DNA of 64,000 nt, taken from NCBI RefSeq assembly GCF_963583255.1, contig NC_084819.1, forward strand, positions 1,929,501 through 1,993,500, in the 5' to 3' direction. Source of the stretch: Pyrus communis (Eukaryota; Streptophyta; Magnoliopsida; Rosales; Rosaceae). Of this stretch, positions 1-12,142 are shown piece after piece. The notes beneath the pieces are model-generated. The model was not told where the DNA came from. It ran no database searches and saw only the letters and a list, made by a program, of their open reading frames with translations. The translations under genes and the position numbers were made by a program. Each line of letters opens with the position of its first letter. Position 1 is the first letter of the stretch.

Positions 1-550
1 ATTGCTTACACTTCACGAACTTCGCAATGGGTGTCTGAATTCGCAAGATGAACAGTCAGGTAAATTTTCAGTAGAGGCAGAAATTAGTCGCAGCTGTAAT
101 GAGATCATGCAGGTCGCCAGCGAAATGACTGTTTCTAAACCGGACCTTGAGATTGTTGATGAACAAGCGGCATCCCTAGCTAATGATGGAGAGGAGACAT
201 GGAGATGCACTCAACAACCGAAACCTTTCTTTTCATACCAGCCAGTTGCAGGTACAGGATCTCCAATGGACCATATACGGGACAAATCTGTCTTTAAGGA
301 TGACAGATTTGACACCGTAATTTCTAAAGTGTCTGAGAAGAATCCTGCTCCCAACGGTAGTGAGGATAACGTCGGACTGGAACTGTTTGATGATCTTTGT
401 CCAGTAGAGTTGAAGTTTGATGCATCTGACATGACGTTTAAGCAGAAGGAATTGAGTGCATATAATGTATTGAAGAAACAATTTGTAGAATGGCAAAACA
501 GTTTTGACTTGTACAAAGAATTCCGCTCCCATATTGAATCAAATAGCTAA
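1..550 (+). CDS. 3' terminal exon of an unrecognised gene (partial)
   Basis: The frame is open from the left window edge to a TAA at 548-550, about 182 codons. The product is acidic and low in hydrophobic residues, with a C-terminal stretch that looks helical (around FKQKELSAYNVLKKQF). I see no signal peptide, membrane segment or known domain. The stop is followed by a T-rich tract, as in a plant 3' UTR. The start of the gene lies outside the window, so exon structure and start are unknown. I do not recognise the family. An uninterrupted frame of this length with balanced composition in AT-rich DNA argues for coding, but there is no homology support. Confidence 0.5.
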   Translation, partial: LLTLHELRNGCLNSQDEQSGKFSVEAEISRSCNEIMQVASEMTVSKPDLEIVDEQAASLANDGEETWRCTQQPKPFFSYQPVAGTGSPMDHIRDKSVFKDDRFDTVISKVSEKNPAPNGSEDNVGLELFDDLCPVELKFDASDMTFKQKELSAYNVLKKQFVEWQNSFDLYKEFRSHIESNS

Positions 551-3500
551 TACATTACTCTCTGAATTTTTTTCGTGTTCCTGCAATTTTTTTCTTTCCA
601 TTTCTTTAAACCTCCGTTGTCGACTTGTTCTTGTTGGCTTTAGTTTTGGAGTAACGATGAGTGGAAGAACGCAGGTGGATGTTATCGATACGAGTAAAAT
701 TTCACTTGTACAAGATGAATTGAGAAGTGGAAGCAGGTTTAAGAGGAAAAGAAAGATGCAATTCTTATCTTTTATTTCTCATAAGTTTTGTTGAAAGTGA
801 GCAAACCGTCATGCTTTCGAATTGCTGCAAAAAAAACGGTTGTTTCAAGCAAACGCAAGATTTCACACATGTGCATCCATGGCAACGACAGGGCTGCTGT
901 TCGCTCAACGATGGGAACAATGATATGCCACGGCCCTGGGGGGGAAGGGTCGCTCAACGACGAGAACAATGATACGCAATTTGCCTTCTGCACTTTTAGC
1001 ATTTTGGTCTCCGTTCTTTGTTAGCCCTTTTGATTTTCGTGCAAGCTCGTTGTTGTTTATTATGCGAGCTTTTCCGGCATCATCTGCTGAGCTTCAGCTT
1101 CGCTTCCGATATTGGTTCAACTCACTGTGTCCTTGAATCTGGCTCCTTGCAAGCTCTGCAGTTTCCTTCCCAAAATGATTGTTTTACGTTGGATTGTAAT
1201 GCCGTATGGTGAAGGAGATTTACATGCTCTTTTCATGGTTTCGTTCTAATTCTTTGCAGTTTCGTCCTACAACATTTACCCGAGCAGCTCATAGAGTGTA
1301 TCAGTTTGCCTTCTTGTATCGAGTGGAGAATCAATTATAATCCTAAACAAATTCTTGTACACAAAGAACCCAATTAATCATTTACGTTCAGCTCAAACAT
1401 GCAATTTCTCCTTAACTCGTCGTACGATATTCAGCTTAAAGGTTCAGCCGTCAACAGTTTAGCGTATTCACAGAATCAAAGTAAATGAGGATTAGTTAGT
1501 TATAGAAAGACCTTGGAGAATGAGTATGTTGCTGTTGGCAACGTCACCAGTAATCGAGGGAGCAATCGTTAACCTCGCCTCCTTTGGTTCTGCTCCTAAA
1601 TTAAGCTTGAAGATCCTGAGTACAAGTGCATAACAACCACCCCCTTGTTATAACATTTTATCACACGCCCTAGATTTCTTGCAAATGTTCCAACAGTTCA
1701 CACACTCCCGGCGGATGCAGTTTCATTTTTGTACCTTCTTACAAAATACCATACTGCTAGGGATGGAGAGTAAGGAACAGTTGACAGACTCAAATATCAA
1801 GATTCTATACACAGCCATTACCCGTTTCATCTTCTGGTAATCGTTCATCCGAAAGCTGAAAATTAGAGTTAGCTTGGGGGAGGATCAAATGTGGGCACCT
1901 GTCAACCACATATATGTGATGTAGGTGTATATGTGCCTCAAGGAGAAGAGATCTTAACCTTCTGCACTTGGGAGAAGTCAGTATCATCAGAGGAGGATAC
2001 ACCAAAGTTGCCGCGGCATCCCTTGTTCCTTCCTAGCTATATAGTCTCATATCTGTTAAACTTTTTGCCGATGTACGTTGGGTACCCATAATATTGACAG
2101 CCTTCTCATTTCAGCCTCACCGCACACAAATATTGCACAGAATATGAGATCCGGAGCTACAGATCCTCCATCACCAAATGCAGGCATTTGTCCAACAAAT
2201 TTTGCTATGCAATTTGCAAAGGCCACCGGTAGACACCGAATGGAACCATACAATCGATGACAAGTTTGAAGATGAAATGTGATGGGCCTGCGCTTCATCA
2301 TACGGATAACGGATGGTGGAGAATATATATCAAATGCGCTAGCAGCTTGTCGCCTGTATATTCGTGGATGTGGGATGGATGAAACTTTTTTGATTGGTCA
2401 GGACCGAGGTACCAAAAGAAAGATAAAATCATAAACACCAAATGCGAATGCCTGAGCAAGCATGCAATCAACAGGCTACAGATATTACGACCTGAGGCAG
2501 ACATAACCGCAAAGTTAAAAAACAAAGCAAACAAGACCTCCTAATGCAATCATACAAGTAAACTAGCTCTGCTTCTCACAGTCACAAGACTCACAACCAC
2601 AGAATTCCGGGATCGATTTCTCTCTAGCTATCCGAGTGATGGGATGGCAATGGCATGCATTATTCAGTATTATTTGGTGCTAATCTTATGCAGAAATGTG
2701 GTTTCCAATCAATATTTTGCAGACATCTGCAGAAGCTCTTTCCCTTGCATGTATGTCCTTTAAAATCTAAATTTCTTTTTCTCCAATGGATCTGTGGCAG
2801 CAACGGAAATGGAGATTGAAAAGGAGGAAAAAAGAAGCTCAAGGTGAGGAGACATTCTACCGTGCTGACAACCGGACCGCATGGTCATCCAACAGCACGC
2901 ATAAAACACCTCACTTTCCATATTTTGCTCTCGCCCGCCCTCCGGTCCACGCCCTTGTGCCGGGTGGCCACATACGGCGTTCGGACACAAGAATTTCTCC
3001 ACTTGAGGAGGCTAGGACAAGTTAGGCTGACCCCATTTCTGGGTGCCCCTATATTGTCAACCAACCCTCAGTCTGTCTTCTCGTTTATTTTTATTTTTTT
3101 TTTCCAGGAAAAAGAAGGAAAAAAAAAACAAGCAAGCCCCAAATAAGAAAAAAAAAGAGAGGAAAATAACTACAAGTAGCGCCTCTTCGACCTTCTTCTT
3201 CTACTTCGTCTCCTCCTCTCTCTCTCCATTTCTCTCTCTCTCTCTCTCTCTCAAAGTCGACTCACAAGGAAACAATCTCAGTCCATTCAAATTTCTCTTC
3301 CAATTTCCATCTATAACATTCTTCAGATTTCCCAGAAACAGAAATGGTTCTTGCACAACTATTCTGTAGATATCTCTCTCTATTAAATTCTTCCGTGGCA
3401 TCCATTTTTCTACATATGTTCATCTCCTTCTCCTTCTCTTGAGCTCCACACACACCCTTTCCATTCCAAATTCCAAACCCTTTTGAGCTTAATCACCGTT

Positions 3501-3792
3501 GTTTTTCCTCTGTAATTTCCAACCCAATGTTACACATTTCTCTCCCCTTTCTTATTTCGTTTCATTAATTTAATTAATTATCGATAACGCTCCTTGTATT
3601 CTCCTCAACCTCACCTCACCAGCTGTGGCTTAATTTGCGCTTTATTTTCTCAATCCTCGATCGTTTCTTTGGCTCAAAGGGTTCTTGGGTTGCTTTGGAT
3701 GTAATTCTTGTTCCATTATCCCATATTGCTCCGTAAATTTGAAGTGGGTTTGTTTTGTTTGTGCCCAAAATTAATGTTTTGATTGATCACTC
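551..3792. other. Intergenic region and CT-rich leader before the 3793 gene
   Basis: No gene is supported here. A short imperfect tandem repeat of about 27 bp sits at 901-976 with a 49-bp period (TCGCTCAACGA...GAACAATGATA). From about 3180 the plus strand becomes strongly pyrimidine-rich, with a CT microsatellite at about 3225-3252, as expected for a plant 5' leader. This suggests that transcription of the 3793 gene starts near 3.1-3.2 kb. Short open frames in this stretch show no family likeness. Confidence 0.5.
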
Positions 3793-5045
3793 ATGCTTGA
3801 ATCTCAGCTGAAAAACCCAGCTCGGGCCGGGACTGGGGTTTCACAATCTCTGCAGAAACAAGTAGCTCCAAATGATAACCCTGGTCAACCAGAATCGCCC
3901 TTCTCCATAAGGTGATTGTTCTTCCCATCTATAATTTATTTGTGGGTTTCTTTTTATGGAATGGGTTGAATATGTTACACTTGTGAACAAATTTCGGTTC
4001 TTGTCTATGCTGTGTATGTTTATCTGAACTTTCACTGTAATTGGTATTTCATTTCAACTAGGTTTCCATTTGTATATTACTTTGTTCCTTTCTGGGTGAA
4101 ATTTTCAAGGCTGAAGTTCATTTCAAATTTTCATTCACCTTGTGTGTAATAGTAACATATGCATGTTAATGAAATGAGTTGCATGTCAAAGTTGTTTGCT
4201 CATAAAAGTCAACTAGGTTGACGTCGTTTGTAACTATTTCAATTTGGTTTTGCAGACAGTATGTTCTTGATTGTCGCCAGAAAGATGTATTTTCTAACTG
4301 GCCATTTCCAGAGAAATACTTGCAAATTTGTCTCGACCATGGTATTAGCGATGCGTTGCCGCCCTTTGAATCCCATACTTCAGCTATCAAATCGATCAGA
4401 GGAGCGGTAGGTTTGAATTGTACTCAACAAGATGATAACAATGCTGTTGACTTCGAAAGCGGAGTACCAGATATCATTGAGGAGACTGAAGATGGGGGTA
4501 AACTGTGCTCTGACAATGAGGAAGCAATATCAAAACTTTCAAATCAGCACTGCCATTTCTCTCCTTCGAATAGTAGTCGTGAGCGTGAAGAAAACAAGGC
4601 GGACTTTAGTTCCCACATATCATCCAATAGCATAGTTTCAACTGATCAACCTTCAACTACAATACCAAGTTCACACCTTAATGTTGTTGGGTGCAATGAA
4701 ACTTTGACTTCTTCTAGGAAGCCAAGGCATATGAAAAAACGACACAAGGGTAAGCATAAGAAGAGGTCGATGGGGAATATCTTAGATGTAGCCAAGCCTT
4801 GTACACCGGAGGATCTCCTTAGAATTAAAAGATTGTGCTGTGTTTCAAGCGTACCTCTTGAGAACGGGGGTGAAGGAATTGAGACTTTGATCGATGCTAA
4901 GCAAGATTGCAACTCTGATCTAACCAAGGATTACTCGAGTGAAAAGCCTGAGAGAGATGGTAGTGAAGCAGCGAATCTCAGCATGCAGTCCAGCAAAAAA
5001 TTTGTAGTGAAGTTCACGTTTAGCGGTTGCAAATCGAATGTCTGA
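3793..5045 (+). CDS. Two-exon gene for a plant protein of unknown function with FSIRQYV / NWPF block
   Basis: Exon 1 is 3793-3911 and exon 2 is 4256-5045 (stop TGA). The donor is AG|GTGATT and the acceptor TTTTGCAG|A, and the split codon restores Arg40, giving 302 residues. Residues 37-43 read FSIRQYV across the junction, which supports the intron. They are followed by a conserved-looking block with NWPF and a C-L-x-H-G-I then LPPF pattern (about residues 53-76). The middle is Ser/Asn/Glu-rich and probably disordered. A strongly basic patch at about residues 193-213 (KPRHMKKRHKGKHKKR) looks like a nuclear localisation signal, and a short CTPEDLLRIKRLC motif follows. I recall similar N-terminal blocks in unnamed plant proteins but cannot give a function. 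The start ATG at 3793 follows a long leader. A degraded tandem copy of the same two exons lies about 3.2 kb downstream and independently supports the exon model. Confidence 0.82.
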
Positions 5046-5300
5046 AACATATATTAAAAATATCGCACATTCTATGAGGTAAATCTCAGCTTCATTATCT
5101 TTCTCCCTTGATTGACTATCTATGCTCATAAGTTTGAAGGATTTAGTTACACTTGATTTGATTGCATCTGCATGCACCCATTCATAGTCGTACAGTTTGT
5201 AAAATGGTCTGAAACGAGAAATGTCTGATTTGATATTTCATTTCAAAAACTGTGTTCCTAGATTGTTATCTAATACATATTCCTATAAACAAAAACAATA

Positions 5301-5428
5301 ATGATACAGCTAACACCGATAAGCATTCTCAAAGCATGTATATTTTCCGGCCTTCCCTTTGAACATGATACAGCTAACACCGATAAACATTCTCAAAGCA
5401 TGTACGTTTTCCAGCTTTCCCTTTGAAT
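5301..5428. repeat. Tandem duplication, 64-bp period, two copies
   Basis: Copy 1 begins at 5301 and copy 2 at 5365. Both start ATGATACAGCTAACACCGAT and end with TTCCCTTTGAA, with a handful of substitutions. The repeat lies just downstream of the 3793 gene and has no evident function. Confidence 0.9.
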
Positions 5429-6879
5429 ATTTTGAAATTCTTGTTTATCAGACTTCATATTTTCACTTTAGTTGTAGTGGTTCCGAACTCATTAGCTCTG
5501 CTGTAAGTCATGTTATCTGTCAACTTATGCAGGTTTGTCCTTCATGGCTTAAGATCTCTGTGCAAGAAAAAGGATTTTGTCAAAATTTATTCTTTTAGTA
5601 TAGTTTAGTTAGAAAGTCCAGCACCATGAACTTCTCGGTTGGGTGTGACGTACGTTATTTAAAGGATGCCTGCTCGATGGTGGGGTGCATCCAGCTGTTT
5701 ATCTCAAACCATATCCAAGCTAAGGAAAACACATATGGCCTCTTGCATTTCCAGCCAAGGTTCAGATTTTCTCCGGAGAGCGCGCCACAAAATATTGCCA
5801 TATGATGCCAACTTATTCATCGTTGAGTTCCATGGGATTGAGATAGCTGAGTGGTCATGGTCATCTTTTCAAGTCATTTTCTTTCCTTGATGAATGCCAC
5901 CGAGCTAATGCACCTGTTGTGACACGTCAGAAACCTATACTTGCTCACTCGAAATGTCCTTCTATGACTCGACGATAACTCAACAAAGTAGATGGTTCCA
6001 TTGCCCTCAAGCAGTTAACAATCTTATTGACGAGACAGTGTTACCGTAGCAGTTTCTTCTTTTATTTTCTTTTGAGTGGATTCCCAGAGAATGTACTTGT
6101 ACTAGGGTTGCTCACTCTTTGTCATCTTTTACTCCTTGTCTTGATTCTTATTTACATTCTAATATTATTGAGAATCTGAGGAGATCGATCAGCCAAAAGA
6201 AAGTATAAATTTTTGTGAAGAATACAACTTATTGGATATTGCTTGCCTAAAAAATCATCACCTGTGAATAATGAGACGTTAGACGATTTTATTTCTTATT
6301 TGGACTGTTGGCACGGTCGCATGTTTAGAAATACTGAAGTAGCTAAGACATGTTTCTATTAATGGCAAGGCCATGGTCACGCTTGGTGTCTAGGACTGGA
6401 TTGGAATGGTAACTCGCTATATCCAAGCTATGTTGAAGGAAGAAATGAAAACAAATTGTGTCTAACTTGAACATCGACCGAGGAAACTTATTCCTTCTCT
6501 ATCCCCGCAAAAATGTTAGGATTAGAACTTAGAAGAATTAAGTTTCTTTCATGTTTAATTCTGTCAAAATGAAAACTCGTTCACCTCGACAATCCTAGCC
6601 ACTAGACCAGCCCTACGTTTTTTCGTTTTAAACTTGAATTACTATTCCCAATTAGTTTAAGTTTAGTTTCTCAGAATAATAAAGAGAAGTAATTGAAAAT
6701 GAAAGGCTCTTATGTGCCAACTAACTTCCATGAAATTTTGGTTTTCTCTTGCCTCACCAGACTTATGTTGAGAATCACCAGAACCTTACCAAGATTCTCT
6801 AATACATCAAGAGTTAAGAATCTAGTATCATCTGGTATAATCCAGGAGACGAGACGTCGAATAAGTTTCCTCCTACCCT
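5429..6879. other. Intergenic, no gene seen
   Basis: This stretch separates the intact 3793 gene from its degraded copy. I find no convincing frame, RNA gene or element ends. The open frame at 5666-5890 is short and featureless. Confidence 0.5.
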
Positions 6880-8040
6880 TCTCTATTGTTTTGCTGGGTC
6901 AAACGGTTCTTGGCCGGTTGCTTCTGAATTTACTAAATTTTATGAACCATCTGGCCTCATGCTTTCTTGTTCCGTAACCGGTATTGCTGCAATGGCTACA
7001 ACTTTAACTGGGTTTGTTTCTGTTGTGGTGCTTGATCATTTATTAATTTATCGCTATGGTCTATCCTGGGGTTTCGCAACCTCTGCAGAAAAACAAATAT
7101 ATAGCTGCAAAAAATATTCATGGTGAACCAGAAATGAAGTCCTTTTTCCCTAAGTTGATTGATATTCTCTCTCCCCCTCTCATGTTTGCACTCTAAATTT
7201 CTATTTAACACACTTTTCTGAGATTTTTTTTAGTAGAAGTGCATTTTGTTATATCTTATCATGGACATTTTGTTTTCTTCAAATGTTTCATGAACAGTTT
7301 CGGAGTAAAATAAACTTCTAGGTTATGCTTGATACGGACTTATTTTGGGATCGACGATAGGTTTATTTTTTTGTTAAATAATGAGTTGCAATGCGTTCCT
7401 CGAACAATCAACAAGCTTCCTCTTATTTCTACCTATTTCCATAGCAGGCAGTAGGTACGCCGGCTCTTGCTTAGAGATGTCTTTTTCTAACTGCCTATTT
7501 CCAGAGAAATACTCGCATATTTTCTCAAGCCCAGCACTGTATAATGAGGTGTTGCCGCCCCCTCAATCCCATAATTCAGCTATCAGCTATGTAATCACTC
7601 CAGGGAGCTCCTCGGCGGTGTAAATTGTCCTCAATAAGATGATAAAAATGTTGATTACCTTGAGTACAAGTTACCAGATACGTACTGTTGAGCAGGAGAT
7701 AAATTAGATGAGTGCAAACTGTACACTGAGGAACCAGTATCGAAACTTTTAATTCAGCGCATTGCCATTTATCTCCTTGAAATACAGTAGTCGTATGAAT
7801 GAATAAAACACTACTGACGTTAATCCCCCCATGTAGCTTCCAGTATCATAGTTCCCACAGATGAGCATTCGACTTGCTACCATACCAAATTGACACTTTA
7901 GCTGCTGAACTGAAACACAAGCAAAAATGAGACAAACGTAAGCACAAGAAGCAGTTGACGTACGGAGGAAGATGGATTTTCTAGCTGTAGCCTGTGGCTA
8001 GGTTGTACCTGAAGGTTAGCTTAACAAGTCGAAACACAAA
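6880..8040 (+). pseudogene. Degenerate tandem copy of the 3793 gene
   Basis: The leader, exon 1, exon 2 and part of the tail of the upstream gene can all be followed here. The leader has TCAAACGGTTCTTGG (about 6900), matching TCAAAGGGTTCTTGG at about 3673. Exon 1 similarity starts near 7055 and includes GVSQPLQKNK, matching GVSQSLQKQV. Exon 2 similarity at about 7450-7620 includes NCLFPEKYSHIF and LPPPQSHNSAIS, matching NWPFPEKYLQIC and LPPFESHTSAIK. The frame then stops at 7621, and beyond it only nucleotide similarity remains (GATGATAAAAATG near 7639 against GATGATAACAATG). The key Trp of NWPF is replaced by Cys, the exon 1 donor is altered and several indels are present. I infer an old local tandem duplication followed by decay. 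Confidence 0.8.
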
Positions 8041-8935
8041 AAACCGTACCTTTTAGTTTTGATTGATGTTACACTACACATATCATCTTTGGCGTGTTTA
8101 GTTATCCTTTATGATGATGCTTTAGCTGATTTAACAGTCTCATGGTCGAGTAGAGGAAGGGAAATGACAAATTTATCATCTTTGATTCAGTGGAGAAATA
8201 CCATGCTTTAGCTGATTTCCTCACAAATCATGCTCCCACCGAAACTCTATCATTGCCGAATCTCACCTTCTTCGACTCGAACTAAGATTCTGATCCTATT
8301 ACTACGCAACTAATTCTTATCTCATCCAAAAACCAATCATGATCCTTAAACAATTAATTCAAATCTCATCCAAAGACCAATCCTAATCCTTAAACAAACC
8401 TACATCCGTCTAGAACTTTCAAATAATTTCCAATAACACGTCAGATAATACTATGATTATTAAAACCACAATAATATCTTGAAAAGTAATTAAACATCAT
8501 TTCTTCTTTTGATCTAATGGCTCAAACATGTGTCCCAATAGTGCAAAATCAGGTATAAACACATTGACATGAAAAATTTTAAATCGTGTAATTAAAGATT
8601 CAATACAACTACAGAAATTGACAATATACATAAAATCTTGATTTGCCTTCTGATCATGAGTGATGACTCAGCAGTCATACATGCAGTTTGGTGATTTCAT
8701 TCGTTCATTAATATATTGGTTATAAGTTATAACATATAACCAGTTTCTACCAACTCCATTCGTTTAACAGTTGGGAGGTAGCAGCTTGTTTTCTAAGAAA
8801 TAACTGGGTTTGACTTGGCCCTCCACCATTTTCCGTGTGCTTGTAATTTACTCTTGGGGTCTTGTCTTCTTAAGCAATTTCTCAGTATTATTTACTTCTG
8901 CCATGTTTAGGCACTTCAGCTGGTATGTGTGTGTG

Positions 8936-8966
<31 letters not shown>

Positions 8967-9805
8967 GGGAACAACGATACGCAAATAATAATACTGATAC
9001 CTAGTTGTACATATATGAGATAAACAACCGCTCCTTAGGTATGAAACCTGGTTGAAATATGCATACCTAATTTCATCAGTGCGCATGAAATCCACTTACT
9101 CTTTCATTCCTCGTACCAGTAAACATATGATATATATGTTAGGGACGGAAATGATACGCCCATGAACATAATTTCGATAGGAGATTCATATGACACATAA
9201 TATACAGCGAAAGTACAATACCTGAATCTTGGCTAGTCAGGAGGATTAATTCAGACTCCCGGTTTGGATCATCCTGCTGGTTCTTTTTGGTGGGGGTGAA
9301 TGATGATACAAACGACAAACAGTACTTTCGATTTGGATGTAGACCTAAGATTAGCCAAGTTTGAATTCCTCTCCTCGTAGTTCATATATATGAATTTAAT
9401 TACTATGAATATCACTTGTTTTGTCGAGTTTTTCTAAAAAGATAAATAGTCTTGGAACAAAAACCGATCAACCTCAATCAATTTACCCAAATAAACATGT
9501 CTGAATCTGCTGCATTTACTTTTTGTTTCTGCACAGATGAACAATGTTTATGATACACAGTGGCCCTTGATCAAGGCGATCAAACGTACTATATATGGAA
9601 CAATACACCTCAATAAAGATATTATTAAATTTGAAAATATATATCGATTGATCGCATTTCGAGCATTTCCACTCATGTTCAATTGACATGGCCAGATCCC
9701 AAATTCAACAGAAAATTAATCGAAATTCACACAACACTACAATTAACATACCCTTAATTACAACTTAATTACATAAAATTAAACATGTAAATGATATACT
9801 ACATA
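8041..9805. other. Intergenic, AT-rich, with small repeats
   Basis: No gene is supported. It contains an imperfect 44-bp tandem repeat at 8311-8400 (TAATTC..ATCTCATCCAAA.ACCAATC twice) and a compound (GT)n(TA)n microsatellite at about 8926-8966. The 3' flank of the minus-strand gene at 9806 begins near its right edge. Confidence 0.6.
8926..8966. repeat. Compound microsatellite (GT)n(TA)n
   Basis: About nine GT units are followed, after a short interruption, by about nine TA units. This is a typical length-polymorphic site. Confidence 0.95.
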
Positions 9806-10315
9806 TCATTTAGGTACGTGCACACGACTCCTTTTTCGATTATTTACGACATTGATAAGATTAAGAGGATTGGTCAACTTGTACAGCTCCGCCATCGATC
9901 GACATCTCTTCGTCTTCCTCCTTGACCCCAAACTTATATCTAATTCACCATCATCTTCTTCTTCTTCTTGTTCGACCTCATCATCTCCAAATATTGTTCT
10001 ATATTTCGAGGAACATACCTGACCATCACGATCACGGTCACCGTCACAGTCACCGCCACGAGCAGCAGCTAGACCACTTTTGGCATCGCTTTCTTCTTTG
10101 CCGCCGGTAACGTTGTTGTCTGACGTTGACAATGATCCGCTGAGTTGTATGAGTTGCTCCGCCGCGTCTTTTTCAAGCTCCGAGAAATAACCGCTTCCGT
10201 TTCCGATCAGGTACTCCTCCTCCTTAGCGATATTCTTCTTTCTCTTCATGCTTCCATTTTCTTCTGGAGCTGATTTCTTCGCCATGTATATATGTTGATA
10301 TAACTTAGCTGACAA
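9806..10315 (-). CDS. Small hypothetical acidic/basic protein, single exon
   Basis: The frame encodes 169 residues on the minus strand. A second Met at residue 11 (MAKKSAPEENGS, ATG near 10285) is an equally plausible start. The order along the protein is a Lys-rich N-terminus, an amphipathic stretch (YFSELEKDAAEQLIQLS), a Ser/Asp-rich linker with an Asp-Arg-Asp run, an acidic patch (EVEQEEEEDDGELD) and a basic C-terminal block with RRKTKRCRSMAELYKLT. The pairing of a hydrophobic '-EqLiqLS-' helix with a 'RSxAELY' tail is reminiscent of small unnamed plant nuclear proteins, but I cannot name the family. It is isolated, with no partner nearby. A mobile or chance origin cannot be excluded, but the low-complexity composition is organised rather than random. 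Confidence 0.6.
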   Translation of the reverse strand: MSAKLYQHIYMAKKSAPEENGSMKRKKNIAKEEEYLIGNGSGYFSELEKDAAEQLIQLSGSLSTSDNNVTGGKEESDAKSGLAAARGGDCDGDRDRDGQVCSSKYRTIFGDDEVEQEEEEDDGELDISLGSRRKTKRCRSMAELYKLTNPLNLINVVNNRKRSRVHVPK

Positions 10316-11012
10316 TCAAACGAGGGTATATAATTTCTGCAGGAATTACCTAGTTTTGCTTTTATACAAGGCCATAGAGTCGGTTTGCCATTTTAAATAT
10401 AATTTTTTTATTTTATTTTTTATTTTTATTTTTATTTTCATTTCCTCGGCTCTCCTACTGGGCCCTATTGACTCGTAGGCCCAAGACTTGGTTTTCTTTG
10501 AGGAACAACGAAACACCTATAACCTACAAATCAAGTTCCTCGTACGACCGGAGACGAGCTTAGTCAAACCGCAAATATTGTTTAAGTTTGGTTCACTTTC
10601 AAGCTCAAGTTAGACTTGACTTGGTTCTTAACTTGACTTGCTTTTTATACGAGTCGACTTCAAGTGAGCTTAAAAGCTTGAACGTCGATGCTGAGCTCAA
10701 GCTGTATCGAGTTATTAAATGCAACAAACTTAAGACTAGCAACCAAATAACACAGAAAACCTTTCTTTTCTCTCTAGTAACTTCTCTCCATAAGCTTCGT
10801 GAAGAACGCAGGAAACTTCTCTGGTTCCAGGGCTTTTCCCCTCAAACCATGAACTCGGCTAATAAACCAAGCCTCTCTCTCATATTTGGTCGAGAGTCTT
10901 GTCCTTCCTAGCTTTTGAACTAGTCTGGATCTTCGTTTCCATATTCAAGATATTTGTCTGCCCCAAGATTTCTAAATATTTCTAAACACGGCCATCCTTC
11001 ATGAACATGTAA
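10316..11012. other. Intergenic, A/T homopolymer-rich, no gene seen
   Basis: This includes the presumed promoter side of the minus-strand gene and a T/A-rich run at about 10395-10440. The open frame at 10588-10911 is rich in repeated 'CAAGTTAGACTTGACTTG'-like words and has no protein-family likeness. Confidence 0.4.
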
Positions 11013-11557
11013 TTAGGGCTGGAAAAAAATTTCCAAAAATTCCCGAACCAAGCCAAAAAAATCCCGATCCCCAACCATTCAGTATGGGATTTGGTATTAC
11101 TTATTCGATTGTTCGGGATTCCTATACCGAACCGCAAATACATATAAATATTTTTTAATTATAGTTGTAATTAATTTCAACCCTTGGTTCTTAAAAATGT
11201 GTCTCTGTGATTCTTTTTTGGACAGTTGAGGTTTATGAAATACAATTTATGATCGCATGCTTTCTGTAATTCTTCAGAATGTGTCCGTGAAAGCATGTTG
11301 TGATCGCAAGCTATGTGTTAGTAAGTTTCAGAGTTGAGGTTTATGAAATGAGAATGTATCTCTGAAATTTGCACCTTATGATTAGCTTCCATGGGATTCT
11401 TTAGAATGTGTCCTTGAAAAAAAGTGATTCTTCAAAATCTCAAGTTTCAGCATAAAAGCTCAAAACTCAACATTTTGTGCTGATGCGTGCTGAAATACCG
11501 AAATTTCGGTTTGGGATCCCATTTTTTGTACATGATCCCATACCGAACCAACCCTAA
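11013..11557. mobile_element. TIR-flanked non-autonomous DNA element (class uncertain)
   Basis: The left end TTAGGGCTGG and the right end CCAACCCTAA are inverted copies with one mismatch. Just inside, both ends carry CCGAACC / GGTTTGGGATCCC-type words in opposite orientation. The interior of about 545 bp has internal direct repeats (GTTGAGGTTTATGAAAT twice) and no transposase. The TIR recalls hAT-type MITEs, but I could not find a convincing 8-bp TSD, so the superfamily is left open. Confidence 0.55.
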
Positions 11558-12142
11558 CAACTACAACAAACTATTATATTCATGTTCTTCAAAATATTTT
11601 TTCCGAGCAAAATCTATTATAATTTGTAACCAAGAAAAAATGAGTTTCAGCATGGGTTTTCTTCCTTGCGGGAAAGCCTCTGTAACTTCACGCCTCCTCC
11701 ATGGATGCATCATGCACCAGAATTTTGATTGGACTAACTATATGTCGTTTAACAAAATAAACAAACTGTCTGGACATGGCCTGAACCCTAGGCGTAAGTT
11801 GGTTCCCCTATCGAAACATTTGGAGGGTCCCCGAAGGACCTTCATAGGTGTTTTTTGGGCCTTTGAAGGATCCCGGGACCACCTTGGTCCCACTGTGGAT
11901 TCGCCTCTTTTGGGGGTGTATTTGGACGACAAGGAACTATTGATCTTTTAGAATGTTGAATTCCTTGTTGGGGTATGCATTCTATTCTATGTACCCTGTC
12001 TTTTTGGTTCAAAAAAGGGAAGCTCTCTTTTGATTCTTTTGTCAAGTTTTTGAACAGATTTAGACTATAATTTAGCAATCAGCGTTCTTATTTCTTCTTT
12101 TGAACTTTGACCTATAGCTATGGTCTCTTTTTGGTTCAAAGC
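11558..12142. other. Intergenic, no gene seen
   Basis: Open frames on both strands near 11.7-12.0 kb overlap each other and show no family likeness. I see no element ends. Confidence 0.35.

Noticed and set aside
10588..10911. 107-codon frame
   Set aside because: Repetitive word structure with no family likeness or splice context.
11013..11557. Definite hAT transposon
   Set aside because: The TIRs are good but no 8-bp duplication is visible, so only a TIR element of uncertain class is claimed.
11487..12078. Possible organellar DNA insertion or gene near 11.7-12.0 kb
   Set aside because: The less AT-rich tone suggested it, but I could not recognise any organellar gene.
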